DNA from: Propionispora vibrioides
GTDB taxonomy: Bacteria; Bacillota; Negativicutes; Propionisporales; Propionisporaceae
Direction of reading: 5' to 3'
NCBI RefSeq assembly: GCF_900110485.1
Contig: NZ_FODY01000011.1
Coordinates: forward strand, 62,001 to 126,000
Length of the DNA: 64,000 nucleotides
In this document: positions 1 through 8,461 of the stretch, piece after piece
Numbering within the stretch: position 1 is the first letter of the stretch
Layout of the letters: every line of letters begins with the position of its first letter
Position numbers and translations under genes: made by a program
Notes under the pieces: generated by a model
The model's database searches: none
What the model was told of the DNA's origin: nothing
What the model saw: only the letters and a program-made list of their open reading frames with translations

Positions 1-749
1 GCGACGCGGAAACCGCACATGACTTCGTCGAAGATCAGCAAGGAACCATAGGAACCGGTAATATCCCGGACCTGCTGCAGGTAGCCTTCACGGGGCGGCA
101 CCAGTCCCATATTACCGGCCACCGGTTCAATAATCACGGCAGCGATATCGTCTCCGTATTGAGCAAACACCTGAGCCAGCGCATCGGCATCGTTATAGGG
201 CACACTGATGGTGCCGCCGGCCACGCTGGCCGGCACGCCGGGGCTGTCGGGAACGCCCAGTGTGGCGGCACCGGAACCGGCCTTGACCAGCAGGCTGTCA
301 TGGTGTCCATGGTAGCAGCCGACAAATTTCACGATCCGGCTCCGCTTGGTATAGGCCCGGGCCAGGCGCAAAACACTCATGGTCGCCTCGGTGCCCGAAT
401 TTACCATCCGCACCAGCTCCATCGACGGAAAGGCAAGGCGAATCAACTGAGCCAGCTCTGTCTCCAGCAGGGTCGGCGCCCCATAGCTGGTCCCCTGCAG
501 GACAGCCTTCTGCAGCGCCGCGGTCACAGCCGGATGGGCATGGCCGAGAATCATCGGTCCCCAGGAACCGACATAATCAATATATTCATTGCCGTCTATA
601 TCATAGAGACGGCTGCCGGCCGCCCGGGCGATGAACGGCGGCGTGCCGCCCACACCGCGAAAGGACCGCACCGGACTGTTGACACCGCCCGGAATATATT
701 CTTTCGCTTCAGCAAAGGCAGCCGCTGATTTCACAAACTGATATCCCAT
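1..749 (-). CDS. hemL: Glutamate-1-semialdehyde 2,1-aminomutase (3' end outside window)
   Basis: PLP enzyme that converts glutamate-1-semialdehyde to 5-aminolevulinate, the last step of the C5 route to tetrapyrroles, in the cytoplasm. The reverse strand reads [20 protein letters not shown], then [53 protein letters not shown] and, at the window edge, [12 protein letters not shown], all in the order expected of HemL. About 249 residues are present; the PLP lysine lies beyond the window. The ATG at 747-749 has GGAGG about eight bases upstream. It follows hemB by 16 bases and is the last visible gene of the tetrapyrrole operon. Confidence 0.95.
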   Translation of the reverse strand, partial: MGYQFVKSAAAFAEAKEYIPGGVNSPVRSFRGVGGTPPFIARAAGSRLYDIDGNEYIDYVGSWGPMILGHAHPAVTAALQKAVLQGTSYGAPTLLETELAQLIRLAFPSMELVRMVNSGTEATMSVLRLARAYTKRSRIVKFVGCYHGHHDSLLVKAGSGAATLGVPDSPGVPASVAGGTISVPYNDADALAQVFAQYGDDIAAVIIEPVAGNMGLVPPREGYLQQVRDITGSYGSLLIFDEVMCGFRV

Positions 750-765
750 TGCTTTTTCCTCCCAA

Positions 766-1746
766 CTAAGCTTCTTCGCGCAGCCACCGGGCCGCATCCA
801 GCGCATGGTAGGTAATAATGATATCGGCACCGCTCCGTTTCATGCTAAGCAGCGTTTCCAGCACAATCCGCCGTTCATCGACCCAGCCGTTGGCAGTGGC
901 CGCCTTGACCATCGCGTACTCGCCGCTCACATTATATGCGGCCACAGGCAGATCAAAATTATCCTTCACCTGCCGGACAATATCCAAATAGACAAGCGCC
1001 GGCTTAACCATCAGAATATCGGCGCCTTCCTCCACATCCAGCGCCGCTTCGCGCAGCGCCTCGCGGGCATTGGCGGGATCCATCTGGTAGCTTTTGCGGT
1101 CACCGGTCTGCGGCGCCGAATCAGCGGCATCGCGGAAGGGGCCGTAAAAAGCCGAGGCGTATTTGACGGCATAGGACATGATGGACACATCGGTATACCC
1201 TTGCTGATCGAGTGCCTGACGGATGGCCAGCACCCGGCCGTCCATCATATCCGACGGGGCGACCATATCGGCGCCGGCCCGCGCGTGACTGACAGCGGTT
1301 TTGGCCAGCAGCTCCAGCGTGCTATCGTTGTCTACCGTCTGCCCTACCAAATGACCGCAATGACCGTGACTGGTATATTGGCACAAACAGACGTCGGTAA
1401 TTACCGTAAGCTCCGGCAAGGCCGCTTTGATCCGGCGCACCGCCTCCTGTACGGGACTGGCGTCATCCCAGGCGCTGGAGCCCTGCTCGTCTTTATAGGC
1501 AGGCAAACCGAACACCAGCACGGCCGGAATCCCCAGTTCATAGGCTTCCCGGGCCACAACCACTGCTTTATCCGGAGAGTAATGGCATACTCCCGGCATG
1601 GAACCAATTTCTTCTTCCAGATTATCTCCCGGCACCACAAACAGGGGATAGACAAAATCGCCTGCTTGCAGCTCGGTTTCCCTGACCAGTTTTCTGATCC
1701 CCGCCGAAACTCTGAGGCGCCGGGGACGAATAAACGGCATAGTCAT
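766..1746 (-). CDS. hemB: Porphobilinogen synthase (delta-aminolevulinic acid dehydratase)
   Basis: Condenses two 5-aminolevulinate molecules to porphobilinogen. The 326-residue protein has the cysteine-rich zinc site [14 protein letters not shown], the first lysine in [19 protein letters not shown] and the Schiff-base lysine in ILMVKPAL. This length and motif set are normal for zinc-dependent HemB. The frame is open nine codons further upstream, but the ATG at 1744-1746 is preceded by GGAGGAG at good spacing, so I start there ([12 protein letters not shown]). A 254-base gap with a palindromic element separates it from cobA/hemD upstream, so it may have its own promoter. Confidence 0.96.
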   Translation of the reverse strand: MTMPFIRPRRLRVSAGIRKLVRETELQAGDFVYPLFVVPGDNLEEEIGSMPGVCHYSPDKAVVVAREAYELGIPAVLVFGLPAYKDEQGSSAWDDASPVQEAVRRIKAALPELTVITDVCLCQYTSHGHCGHLVGQTVDNDSTLELLAKTAVSHARAGADMVAPSDMMDGRVLAIRQALDQQGYTDVSIMSYAVKYASAFYGPFRDAADSAPQTGDRKSYQMDPANAREALREAALDVEEGADILMVKPALVYLDIVRQVKDNFDLPVAAYNVSGEYAMVKAATANGWVDERRIVLETLLSMKRSGADIIITYHALDAARWLREEA

Positions 1747-1786
1747 TCGTGCTCCTCCTTCACTGTCTGTCATATGGTGACAGTCA

Positions 1787-1947
1787 GGGCGTGTGGGAAC
1801 GCGTTGAATTGCTCAGATTTCGAGCCGATTTTTCGCCGGACAAGGCAAATTTCCGCAGGAATACCGGACGTATTTCAAGGAAATTTAACGCAGTACGGCG
1901 GAAAATACGCCGGAAGATGGACAATGAACACCCGTGTCCACACGCCC
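1787..1947. repeat. Long imperfect palindromic intergenic element, copy 1
   Basis: Outer arms GGGCGTGTGG (1787-1796) and CCACACGCCC (1938-1947) are perfectly complementary. Inside is a core from 1828 to 1906 that begins ATTTTTCGC and ends GCGGAAAAT and holds a second arm pair, AAATTTCC (1847-1854) and GGAAATTT (1879-1886). The core matches the core of the element at 34540-34701 in order and spacing (AGGC, AGGAAT, ACCG, GTAT, AACG). It fills the hemB/cobA-hemD gap. It could be a structured RNA, a MITE-like repeat or a transcription signal. Confidence 0.6.
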
Positions 1948-2000
1948 TAGGTCGAAGAACCGGCAAAAGCCACTGCTCCGAACCATGTGACTGTTAATTA

Positions 2001-3518
2001 TTATTGACCATATTGTTCTAATATAGCGGCTACCAGGCCGTCAATGCTGTATTCCCTGGCAACCACATCGGGTTTGATGCCCTGCTCGGCGCAGGTGGTC
2101 GCAGTAATCGGACCAATGCAGGCCACTTTGGTCTTTTGCAGCAGCGAGGCTCCTTCGGGTCCCAGCAGTTGCAACAAATTGGTTACTGTCGATGAACTGG
2201 TAAAGGTCACCAGATCAATCTCGTCCGCTGCCAGCCGGCTGGCCAAAGCAGCCCCCTCCACATCACCGCTTACCGTCTGGTAAGCCGGCGCTACATTAAC
2301 ACTCACGCCCATTTCCCGCAGCTGTTCCGGCAACACATCGCGGGCCACGGCGGCGCGGGGAATCAAGACCCGCATGCCGGCCTCAACCCGGCCCTGCAGG
2401 GCTTCGATCACACCTTCCGCCCGGAATTCGACAGGCACCAGATCAGCCCGGATACCGTGTTCCTTCAACCGGTTGGCGGTCGGCGTACCGATGGCGGCAA
2501 CCTTTAGGCCGCACAAGGCTCGGGCATCCAGATCGAACTCGGCCAGCCGCCGGAAAAAGTATTCCACCCCATTGACACTGGTAAAAATAACCCAGTGATA
2601 CTGGGACAATTCGCCAATAGCCTGGTCCAGTTTGGCATAACTGTCCGGCGGTATAATCTTAATCGCCGGCGCTTCAAGACACTCGGCCCCCAGGCTCTCC
2701 AGCCGGGCACTCAGTACGCTGGCCTGTTCCCGCGAGCGGGTTACCAGCACCTCTTGCCCAAAGAGCGGCCGCTTGTCAAACCAAGCCAGCTTCTCCCGTA
2801 AAGACACGACCTCACCTACGATAAAAATCGCCGGCGGCTTGATTTGCTGCTCGGCCACCTGCCGGGCTGCCTCACCTACCGTGGTAACCAGCACCCGCTG
2901 CTCGGGCTTGGTCCCCCAGCGGATAACGGCGGCAGGCGTAGTGGCCGGCCGGCCGTATTCCTGCAGCTTAGTTGTTATGTAAGACAAATTTTCCACGCCC
3001 ATCAAAAACACCAGCGTGTCCACACCGGTCGCCAGTTTATCCCAGTGAATGGTCGATTCAGCCTTGGTCGGGTCCTCATGGCCGGTAACAACAGCAAACG
3101 ACGTAGCCACCCCGCGATGGGTAACCGGGATACCGGCATAGGCCGGCACCGAAATAGCCGAGGTAATGCCGGGCACTACCTCAAACGGCAGGCCGCTGGC
3201 TATCAGTTCTAAAGCCTCTTCGCCGCCCCGGCCGAACACAAAGGGATCGCCGCCTTTTAGACGGACCACTATTTTGCCGGCCAGCGCCTTCTCCACCAGT
3301 ACCTGGTTGATGTCTTCCTGTTTCATCGTATGGGCGCTGGAAGCCTTACCCACATAAATCAGCTCGGCTTCCGGCCGGGCATGATCCAGCAGCCGCTCGT
3401 CGGCCAACCGGTCGTAAACCAGCACGTCGGCCGCTTCGATGCACTCCAGAGCTTTGACACTAATTAATTTATAATCACCGGGGCCTGCCCCCACCAAATA
3501 TACCATACCTTGTTTCAT
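2001..3518 (-). CDS. cobA-hemD: Fused uroporphyrinogen-III C-methyltransferase / uroporphyrinogen-III synthase
   Basis: Bifunctional 505-residue protein. Residues 1 to about 245 form the SAM-dependent SUMT domain (VYLVGAGPGDYKLIS, the DVLVYDRL segment, KGGDPFVFGRGGEEALEL), which makes precorrin-2. Residues from about 250 form the HemD domain (GQEVLVTRSREQA, VIFTSVNGVEYFF, VTFTSSSTVTNLL), which cyclises hydroxymethylbilane to uroporphyrinogen III. This fusion is common in Clostridia and Negativicutes. ATG with AGGAGG upstream, located in the 12-base gap after hemC. Together with the precorrin-2 dehydrogenase upstream it points to siroheme and cobalamin supply; no hemE or hemH is in view. Confidence 0.95.
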   Translation of the reverse strand: MKQGMVYLVGAGPGDYKLISVKALECIEAADVLVYDRLADERLLDHARPEAELIYVGKASSAHTMKQEDINQVLVEKALAGKIVVRLKGGDPFVFGRGGEEALELIASGLPFEVVPGITSAISVPAYAGIPVTHRGVATSFAVVTGHEDPTKAESTIHWDKLATGVDTLVFLMGVENLSYITTKLQEYGRPATTPAAVIRWGTKPEQRVLVTTVGEAARQVAEQQIKPPAIFIVGEVVSLREKLAWFDKRPLFGQEVLVTRSREQASVLSARLESLGAECLEAPAIKIIPPDSYAKLDQAIGELSQYHWVIFTSVNGVEYFFRRLAEFDLDARALCGLKVAAIGTPTANRLKEHGIRADLVPVEFRAEGVIEALQGRVEAGMRVLIPRAAVARDVLPEQLREMGVSVNVAPAYQTVSGDVEGAALASRLAADEIDLVTFTSSSTVTNLLQLLGPEGASLLQKTKVACIGPITATTCAEQGIKPDVVAREYSIDGLVAAILEQYGQ

Positions 3519-3530
3519 GCCTTACTCCTC

Positions 3531-4448
3531 CTATAACGCCGCCAGTATTTCACGGCCGCCGGCCGCCAGCATCCGTCTGGCCAACGTGACGCCCAGCTCA
3601 TCCGCCGCTGACGCCGGTCCGGTTACCGAATCACGAATGACGGTTGTCCCGTCAGGCGATAAAATGACGGCCTGTAACATGAGTTCGCCAGCTTCCAGCG
3701 TACCGTACACACCCAGCGGAATCTGGCAACCGCCTTCCACTTCCTTGAGATAAGCCCGCTCCGCCGTAGCCGCAGCCTCCGTGGCCGGGTGGTTCAAAAA
3801 CCGCACTGCCGCCAGTACATCCCGGTCGGCACTGCGCGTCTCGATAGCCAGTGCCCCCTGCCCGACGGCAGGCAAACAAATATGCTTCGGCAGAATCTGG
3901 CTGATCCGCTGCTGCCAGCCCAGCCGCACCAGGCCGGCCACCGCCAGCACAATGGCATCCAGATCGCCGTTGTCCAGTTTATTCAGGCGGGTATCCAAGT
4001 TGCCCCGCAAATCACAAATTCTCAGGTCCGGACGATAATTAAGCAATTGAGCCTTGCGTCGCAGGCTGGATGTACCCACCCGGGCCCCCAGCGGCAGCTT
4101 GTCCAGTTCGCCATAGAGCGGACTGATCAGCGCGTCGCCCGGATCGACCCGTTCGGTAATGGCCGCCAGTTCCAGTCCTTCGGGCAGCGCCGTCGGCATG
4201 TCCTTTAGACTGTGAACCGCCAGGTCAATCTCCCCGGCCAGCATGGCATGCTCCAATTCCTTGGTAAACAGCCCTTTGCCGCCGATTTTGGCCAAAGGTA
4301 CGTCCAGAATCTTATCGCCTGTTGTAACAATATGCTTTAATGTCACCTTGACTCCCGGATATTTCCCGGCAATCAGCCTGGCTACATGCTCAGCCTGCCA
4401 CAGCGCCAGCTTACTTCCGCGCGTACCGATAACAAGTTCGTTCTTCAC
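3531..4448 (-). CDS. hemC: Hydroxymethylbilane synthase (porphobilinogen deaminase)
   Basis: Polymerises four porphobilinogens to hydroxymethylbilane. The 305 residues carry the N-terminal VIGTRGSKLALWQA motif, the arginine-rich GTSSLRRKAQLL and DLRGNLDTRL segments, and the dipyrromethane-cofactor cysteine in EVEGGCQIPLGVYG. The start codon is GTG (4446-4448), with a GGAG ribosome site upstream. The first 38 bases overlap the end of hemA, so translation is probably coupled. Confidence 0.95.
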   Translation of the reverse strand: MKNELVIGTRGSKLALWQAEHVARLIAGKYPGVKVTLKHIVTTGDKILDVPLAKIGGKGLFTKELEHAMLAGEIDLAVHSLKDMPTALPEGLELAAITERVDPGDALISPLYGELDKLPLGARVGTSSLRRKAQLLNYRPDLRICDLRGNLDTRLNKLDNGDLDAIVLAVAGLVRLGWQQRISQILPKHICLPAVGQGALAIETRSADRDVLAAVRFLNHPATEAAATAERAYLKEVEGGCQIPLGVYGTLEAGELMLQAVILSPDGTTVIRDSVTGPASAADELGVTLARRMLAAGGREILAAL

Positions 4449-5727
4449 TGTGTCCGCCCTCTCCTATTGCGTCTAGTTTAAACAAGGTCCGCACCGCTTC
4501 CAGATACGGCGCCTCGTTGCCCGTCATCGCCGCTTCATTCATCCGCACCATGGGATCACGCAACAGCTTTCGCACCAGCATGCGGGACATATTTTCCAGT
4601 ACCTTGCGTTCCTCCGGGCTGCAGTCAGGCAGCTTGGCCAGCGCCCGTTTCACTTCCCGCTGCCGGATGGTTTCCGCTTTATCCGCCAGCAAAGCCATGG
4701 TCGGCTGATAGGACAGATAACGGAATTTAGCCACCAGTCCGGACAGTTCCTCGGCGATGATTTCTTCCGCCAGGCGGGCCTCCTGTTCCCGTTCATGAAT
4801 ATTGCATTCGACGACTGCTTCCAGGTCGTCAATATTATATAAATTTACCCCGGCAATTGCCGCCACTTCCGGCTCCACATCGCGAGGCACGGCAATGTCG
4901 ATAAAGATAATCGGCCGGCCTTGGCGCTTCGGCATCAGGTGAGCCACATCCAGCGTCCGGATAATATAGTGCGGTGCCCCGGTGGAGGTAATCACGATAT
5001 CGGCCTTCACCGCGCTTTTCATAAAGTCCTCAAACGGGACGGCCACTCCCTTGAACTTGTCGGCCAGCAAAGCCGCCCGTTCAAACCGCCGGTTGGATAC
5101 AAACACGGTATTTACGCCGTTTTCCACCAGATGGCGCGCCGTCAGTTCGCTCATTTCGCCGGCCCCTAAGAGCAGCACATTGACCGTCGACAGGTCGCCG
5201 ATGGCATGCTTGGCCAATTCCACGGCGGCATAGCTGACCGACACGGCATTATAGGCAATCCTGGTTTGGGTGCGAACCTTCTTGCCCACCGCAATAGCCC
5301 GGTTAAACAGGGTGTTAAGCACCGTACTGGTCATCCCTACCTCGCGGGCGATGCTGTAGGCTTTTTTTACCTGGCTGAGGATTTGCCCCTCGCCGATAAC
5401 CAGCGAGTCCAGACTGGACGACACCCGGAACAGGTGCTCCATACAGCGCTCTTCCGTATAAATATATAAATGAGGTTCCACCGACTCCTGGACCTCCGAC
5501 ATGCGCCGCAGCAGAGCCTGCATCACTTCAAGCCCATCCTCCAGATCATCCACCACCGCATACATTTCAGTGCGGTTGCAGGTCGACAAAATCACGCATT
5601 CGTCAATTTCCTCCCGGGTGTCCATATGCCGGAGAGCCGCCTTGACCTGCTCTTCGGAAAAAGAAAAACACTCCCGGATGTCCACCGATGCCGTTTTATG
5701 GTTTAATCCCACAACAACTAACTGCAT
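4411..5727 (-). CDS. hemA: Glutamyl-tRNA reductase
   Basis: NADPH-dependent reduction of glutamyl-tRNA to glutamate-1-semialdehyde, the committed step of the C5 pathway. The 438 residues show the N-terminal VVGLNHKTASVDIRE, the catalytic cysteine in ILSTCNRTEMYAV, SSLDSLVIGEGQILSQVK and the Rossmann motif LLLGAGEMSELTARHL. I chose the ATG at 5725-5727 (MQLVVVGLNHKTA), which has GGAGG upstream, rather than the start nine codons earlier. It overlaps the end of the precorrin-2 dehydrogenase gene by about 32 bases and the start of hemC by 38, a tightly packed operon. Confidence 0.95.
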   Translation of the reverse strand: MQLVVVGLNHKTASVDIRECFSFSEEQVKAALRHMDTREEIDECVILSTCNRTEMYAVVDDLEDGLEVMQALLRRMSEVQESVEPHLYIYTEERCMEHLFRVSSSLDSLVIGEGQILSQVKKAYSIAREVGMTSTVLNTLFNRAIAVGKKVRTQTRIAYNAVSVSYAAVELAKHAIGDLSTVNVLLLGAGEMSELTARHLVENGVNTVFVSNRRFERAALLADKFKGVAVPFEDFMKSAVKADIVITSTGAPHYIIRTLDVAHLMPKRQGRPIIFIDIAVPRDVEPEVAAIAGVNLYNIDDLEAVVECNIHEREQEARLAEEIIAEELSGLVAKFRYLSYQPTMALLADKAETIRQREVKRALAKLPDCSPEERKVLENMSRMLVRKLLRDPMVRMNEAAMTGNEAPYLEAVRTLFKLDAIGEGGHSEERTCYRYARK

Positions 5728-6337
5728 GTTGTATCTTTTCCTCCGCTTCCTCAATCCTGCCTTGTTTCAGCAGCTTAAGTATTTCTTCGTCCAGGGCCTG
5801 ACGCCAAAAAGCCTCCCGGTCTTTCGAGTCCGCCAGGACGGTTTTGATCTCCTCGCGCAGCGCAGCCAGCCGTTCCAGATACAGGCCGTATTCACTGCCG
5901 TAGCGTTCGGCCAGTTCTTCCCTGAGCCGTCGGGATAGTGCCGGACTTTTGCCGCCCGTCGATACAGTGAGCAGCAAATCCCCGCGCCGCACCTGAGACG
6001 GGATGGTAAAATCACTGCCTTCCCCGTCATCGGCCAGATTGACCAGCGCGCCGGCTTGCCGCGCCGCCGCGGCTGCCAAACGGTTGACCTCCCGCCGGTT
6101 GGTAGTGCAAAACACCAGAAAGTAACCGGTTAAAGGCTGTCCACTGTACGGGACGGCCCATTGCACAAGGTGCCCCGCCGCCAGCCTGTCCTGCAGCCAG
6201 GAAGTCAGCACCGGGCTGATGACCGTCACCCGGGCCTTTGCTTCCAGCAAGGCCCGCACTTTCCGCTCTGCCACACCGCCACCGCCGATCACGGCGCAGT
6301 GCCGTCCCTCCAGGTGCAAATTCACCGGATAGGTCAC
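5696..6337 (-). CDS. Precorrin-2 dehydrogenase / sirohydrochlorin ferrochelatase (CysG N-terminal / Met8 family)
   Basis: Oxidises precorrin-2 to sirohydrochlorin with NAD, on the siroheme or cobalamin branch. The sequence has the family start YPVNLHLEGRHCAVIGGGGVAERKV (NAD-binding GGGGVA), VFCTTNRREVN and STGGKSPALSRRLREEL. The C-terminal SUMT half of CysG is absent because SUMT is fused to hemD in this operon. I prefer the GTG at 6335-6337, which has GAGGTGG six bases upstream; an ATG seven codons earlier (6358) has only AGG directly adjacent. First gene of the tetrapyrrole operon as seen here. Confidence 0.9.
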   Translation of the reverse strand: MTYPVNLHLEGRHCAVIGGGGVAERKVRALLEAKARVTVISPVLTSWLQDRLAAGHLVQWAVPYSGQPLTGYFLVFCTTNRREVNRLAAAAARQAGALVNLADDGEGSDFTIPSQVRRGDLLLTVSTGGKSPALSRRLREELAERYGSEYGLYLERLAALREEIKTVLADSKDREAFWRQALDEEILKLLKQGRIEEAEEKIQHAVSCCGIKP

Positions 6338-6490
6338 GAGAAACCACCTCGTCTTCATCCTGTTAGATATTCGCTATTTCAAATTATACTCCTCTTTAAC
6401 CTATAAAATCCACTCTTAAATTTATAGCCAGCGCCCACCGGGCCTGCCCAGGCCACAGGCGGCCCGTCTCTTGCGATGCGCCGCCGGCGG

Positions 6491-8290
6491 TCAGCTGCCA
6501 TACAGGCTAAAATAACGCTCCAGAATGGCCCGGACTACCGGCGCGGCCGCCGCCGAACCCTCGCCGCCCTCATCGATCAGCACGGCCACAGCAATCCTTG
6601 GCTGCTCCGCCGGCGCATAACAGGCGAACCAGGAATGGGTGGTGCCACGGCCGGTTTCGGCCGAACCGCTCTTACCGGCTATGGCGGGCTTAAAATCCTT
6701 AAATACCCCTGCCCCCGTGCCGGCCGCCACCACCTGTCGCAGCCCCTGCTGCAGCACCGCCCAGTGCTGCGGTGCCAAATAGACCGTCCGCAGCAGTTCC
6801 GGCGAATACGCCTGCTTCACCTGCCCATCGGGACCGACCACCTGGTCGACCAGGCGAGGCCGGTATACCGGGCCGCGATTGGCTACCGCCATAAGCAGCA
6901 GCGCCTGCTGCAGGGGCGTCGCCAGATAATAGCCCTGGCCAATGGCGTCAATCAGCGTTTCTCCGGCATACCACTCTTCTCCGTAAGTAGCCTGCTTCCA
7001 GGCTATCGTCGGGACAATGCCCGCCACTTCGCCCGACAAAGCGATGCCGCTGAGCTCACCAAAGCCAAAGGTCCGGGCATAGTCGGCCAGCCTATCCACG
7101 CCAACCCGCCGGCCCAGTTCATAAAACACCGGATCACTGGACCAGGCCAGAGCATCGACCAGGGTCAGTTTGCCCAGGCCGTTGGTATCCCAACCATAAA
7201 AACTCCAACCCTGATAGACATATACACCTTTATCCCAGAAAACCTCGTCGGCATTAGTCTGACCTGTATCCAGCGCAGCGCTCGCCGTGACAATCTTAAA
7301 CACCGAGCCTGGCGGATATTCACTCTGAATAGCCCGGTTGGTCAGCGGATTATGGCTGTCCGTCACCAGCTTCTGCCACGCCTGGTTGCTAATACCGGCG
7401 GCAAAGGCATTGGGATCGAAAGCAGGCGTACTGGCCAGCGCCAACACCCCGCCGGTGGCCACATCCAGCACGACGGCGCAACCGCCCTGGGCCGGCTCTC
7501 CGCTGCCACGGCTGCGATTTACCTGCGCCGCCAGCGCGTCCTCAGCAGCCTTTTGTATATTAACATCCAGGGTGGTTATGAGATTGCTGCCGGGAATAGC
7601 CGCCTTTTCACCCAGCCTGGCCACCTCTTCGCCCTGCACATTCACTTCAATTTGCACTGCGCCGTCCACACCGCGCAGATTGGGTTCCCACCGTTCCTCC
7701 AGACCGCTCTGACCTACCACATCGTTCGGGCTATAGCCCTGGGCCTTGAGCCGCTCATACTCGTCATCACTAATGCTGCCCAGATAACCCAGCACATGGG
7801 CTCCCAGCGACTGATACACATACTGGCGCACCGGCATAGCCTCAATGATCACCCCGGGCAGATATTGTTTGCGTTCCTGTATTTTGGCCAGCATGGCCGC
7901 ATCGGCATCCCGCTTTAAACGAACCGGATCATAGGCTTTACTCTGCCCTTTGGCCAGCCTCGCATTAATCTCATCCTCAGTCAGACCGGTGATGGCGGCC
8001 AGCAGCGGCGTTGCCTCGGCGGCATTATTATATTCGGCGGGAATGATCGAAACGGCAAAGCTGGGCCGGTTGGCAACCAGAATATTCCCGTTGCGGTCAT
8101 AGATCGTTCCCCGCGGCGCCGTCTGTGTAATATTGCGAATCCGGTTGCTTTCGGCCGTCTTTTTATACTGGGGCCCCTGGATCAGCTGCATCCAGGCCAG
8201 CCGTCCAATCAACAATACCGCTACGCCAATAATGATGACGATCAGTACCCGCAGTTTTTCCCGCTTTTCCAGTTCCTGTTTATCCCACAT
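6491..8290 (-). CDS. mrdA: Penicillin-binding protein 2 (elongasome transpeptidase)
   Basis: Class B PBP that cross-links septum-independent peptidoglycan during rod elongation. The 599 residues have one N-terminal membrane segment (about 14-34), the dimerisation domain starting PRGTIYDRNGNILVANRP, and a transpeptidase domain with the SxxK box in YPPGSVFKIVTA, an SSD motif in WSSDPVFYELG (E. coli PBP2 likewise has SxD rather than SxN) and KSG in AGKSGSAETGRG. AAGGAG precedes the ATG. No mreBCD or rodA neighbour is visible, so it stands alone between the heme operon and an LCP gene. Confidence 0.92.
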   Translation of the reverse strand: MWDKQELEKREKLRVLIVIIIGVAVLLIGRLAWMQLIQGPQYKKTAESNRIRNITQTAPRGTIYDRNGNILVANRPSFAVSIIPAEYNNAAEATPLLAAITGLTEDEINARLAKGQSKAYDPVRLKRDADAAMLAKIQERKQYLPGVIIEAMPVRQYVYQSLGAHVLGYLGSISDDEYERLKAQGYSPNDVVGQSGLEERWEPNLRGVDGAVQIEVNVQGEEVARLGEKAAIPGSNLITTLDVNIQKAAEDALAAQVNRSRGSGEPAQGGCAVVLDVATGGVLALASTPAFDPNAFAAGISNQAWQKLVTDSHNPLTNRAIQSEYPPGSVFKIVTASAALDTGQTNADEVFWDKGVYVYQGWSFYGWDTNGLGKLTLVDALAWSSDPVFYELGRRVGVDRLADYARTFGFGELSGIALSGEVAGIVPTIAWKQATYGEEWYAGETLIDAIGQGYYLATPLQQALLLMAVANRGPVYRPRLVDQVVGPDGQVKQAYSPELLRTVYLAPQHWAVLQQGLRQVVAAGTGAGVFKDFKPAIAGKSGSAETGRGTTHSWFACYAPAEQPRIAVAVLIDEGGEGSAAAAPVVRAILERYFSLYGS

Positions 8291-8423
8291 AGCCGAAATG
8301 CTCCTTCTTTGCCAGCTAGTACTCCGCCAGCTTTGAAACAGGAAGATGGTGGCGAGGCAACAGGCTAACCGTCAGCAATTCCTGTTTTCAAGGTTGGCTA
8401 ACTATAGTATGACAAAAAAGGGC

Positions 8424-8461
8424 AAAAAAAATAGCCCTGCCGGGCTATCAAGCAGGGCTAT
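8424..8461 (-). terminator. Rho-independent terminator of the LCP gene
   Basis: Perfect arms ATAGCCCTGC (8431-8440) and GCAGGGCTAT (8452-8461), read on the minus strand and followed by a run of eight T. The right arm includes the TAG stop of the LCP gene, so the hairpin begins inside the coding end. Confidence 0.88.

Noticed and set aside
159-728. 189-codon open frame on the plus strand
   Set aside because: Antisense to hemL.
805-1950. 381-codon open frame on the plus strand
   Set aside because: Antisense to hemB, with no recognisable domain or ribosome site.
1784-1966. 60-codon open frame on the minus strand
   Set aside because: Coincides with the long palindromic element and is explained by it.
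6476-7918. 480-codon open frame on the plus strand
   Set aside because: It lies antisense to the well-supported PBP2 gene, has no ribosome site and no recognisable domains; a product of the GC-rich antisense frame.
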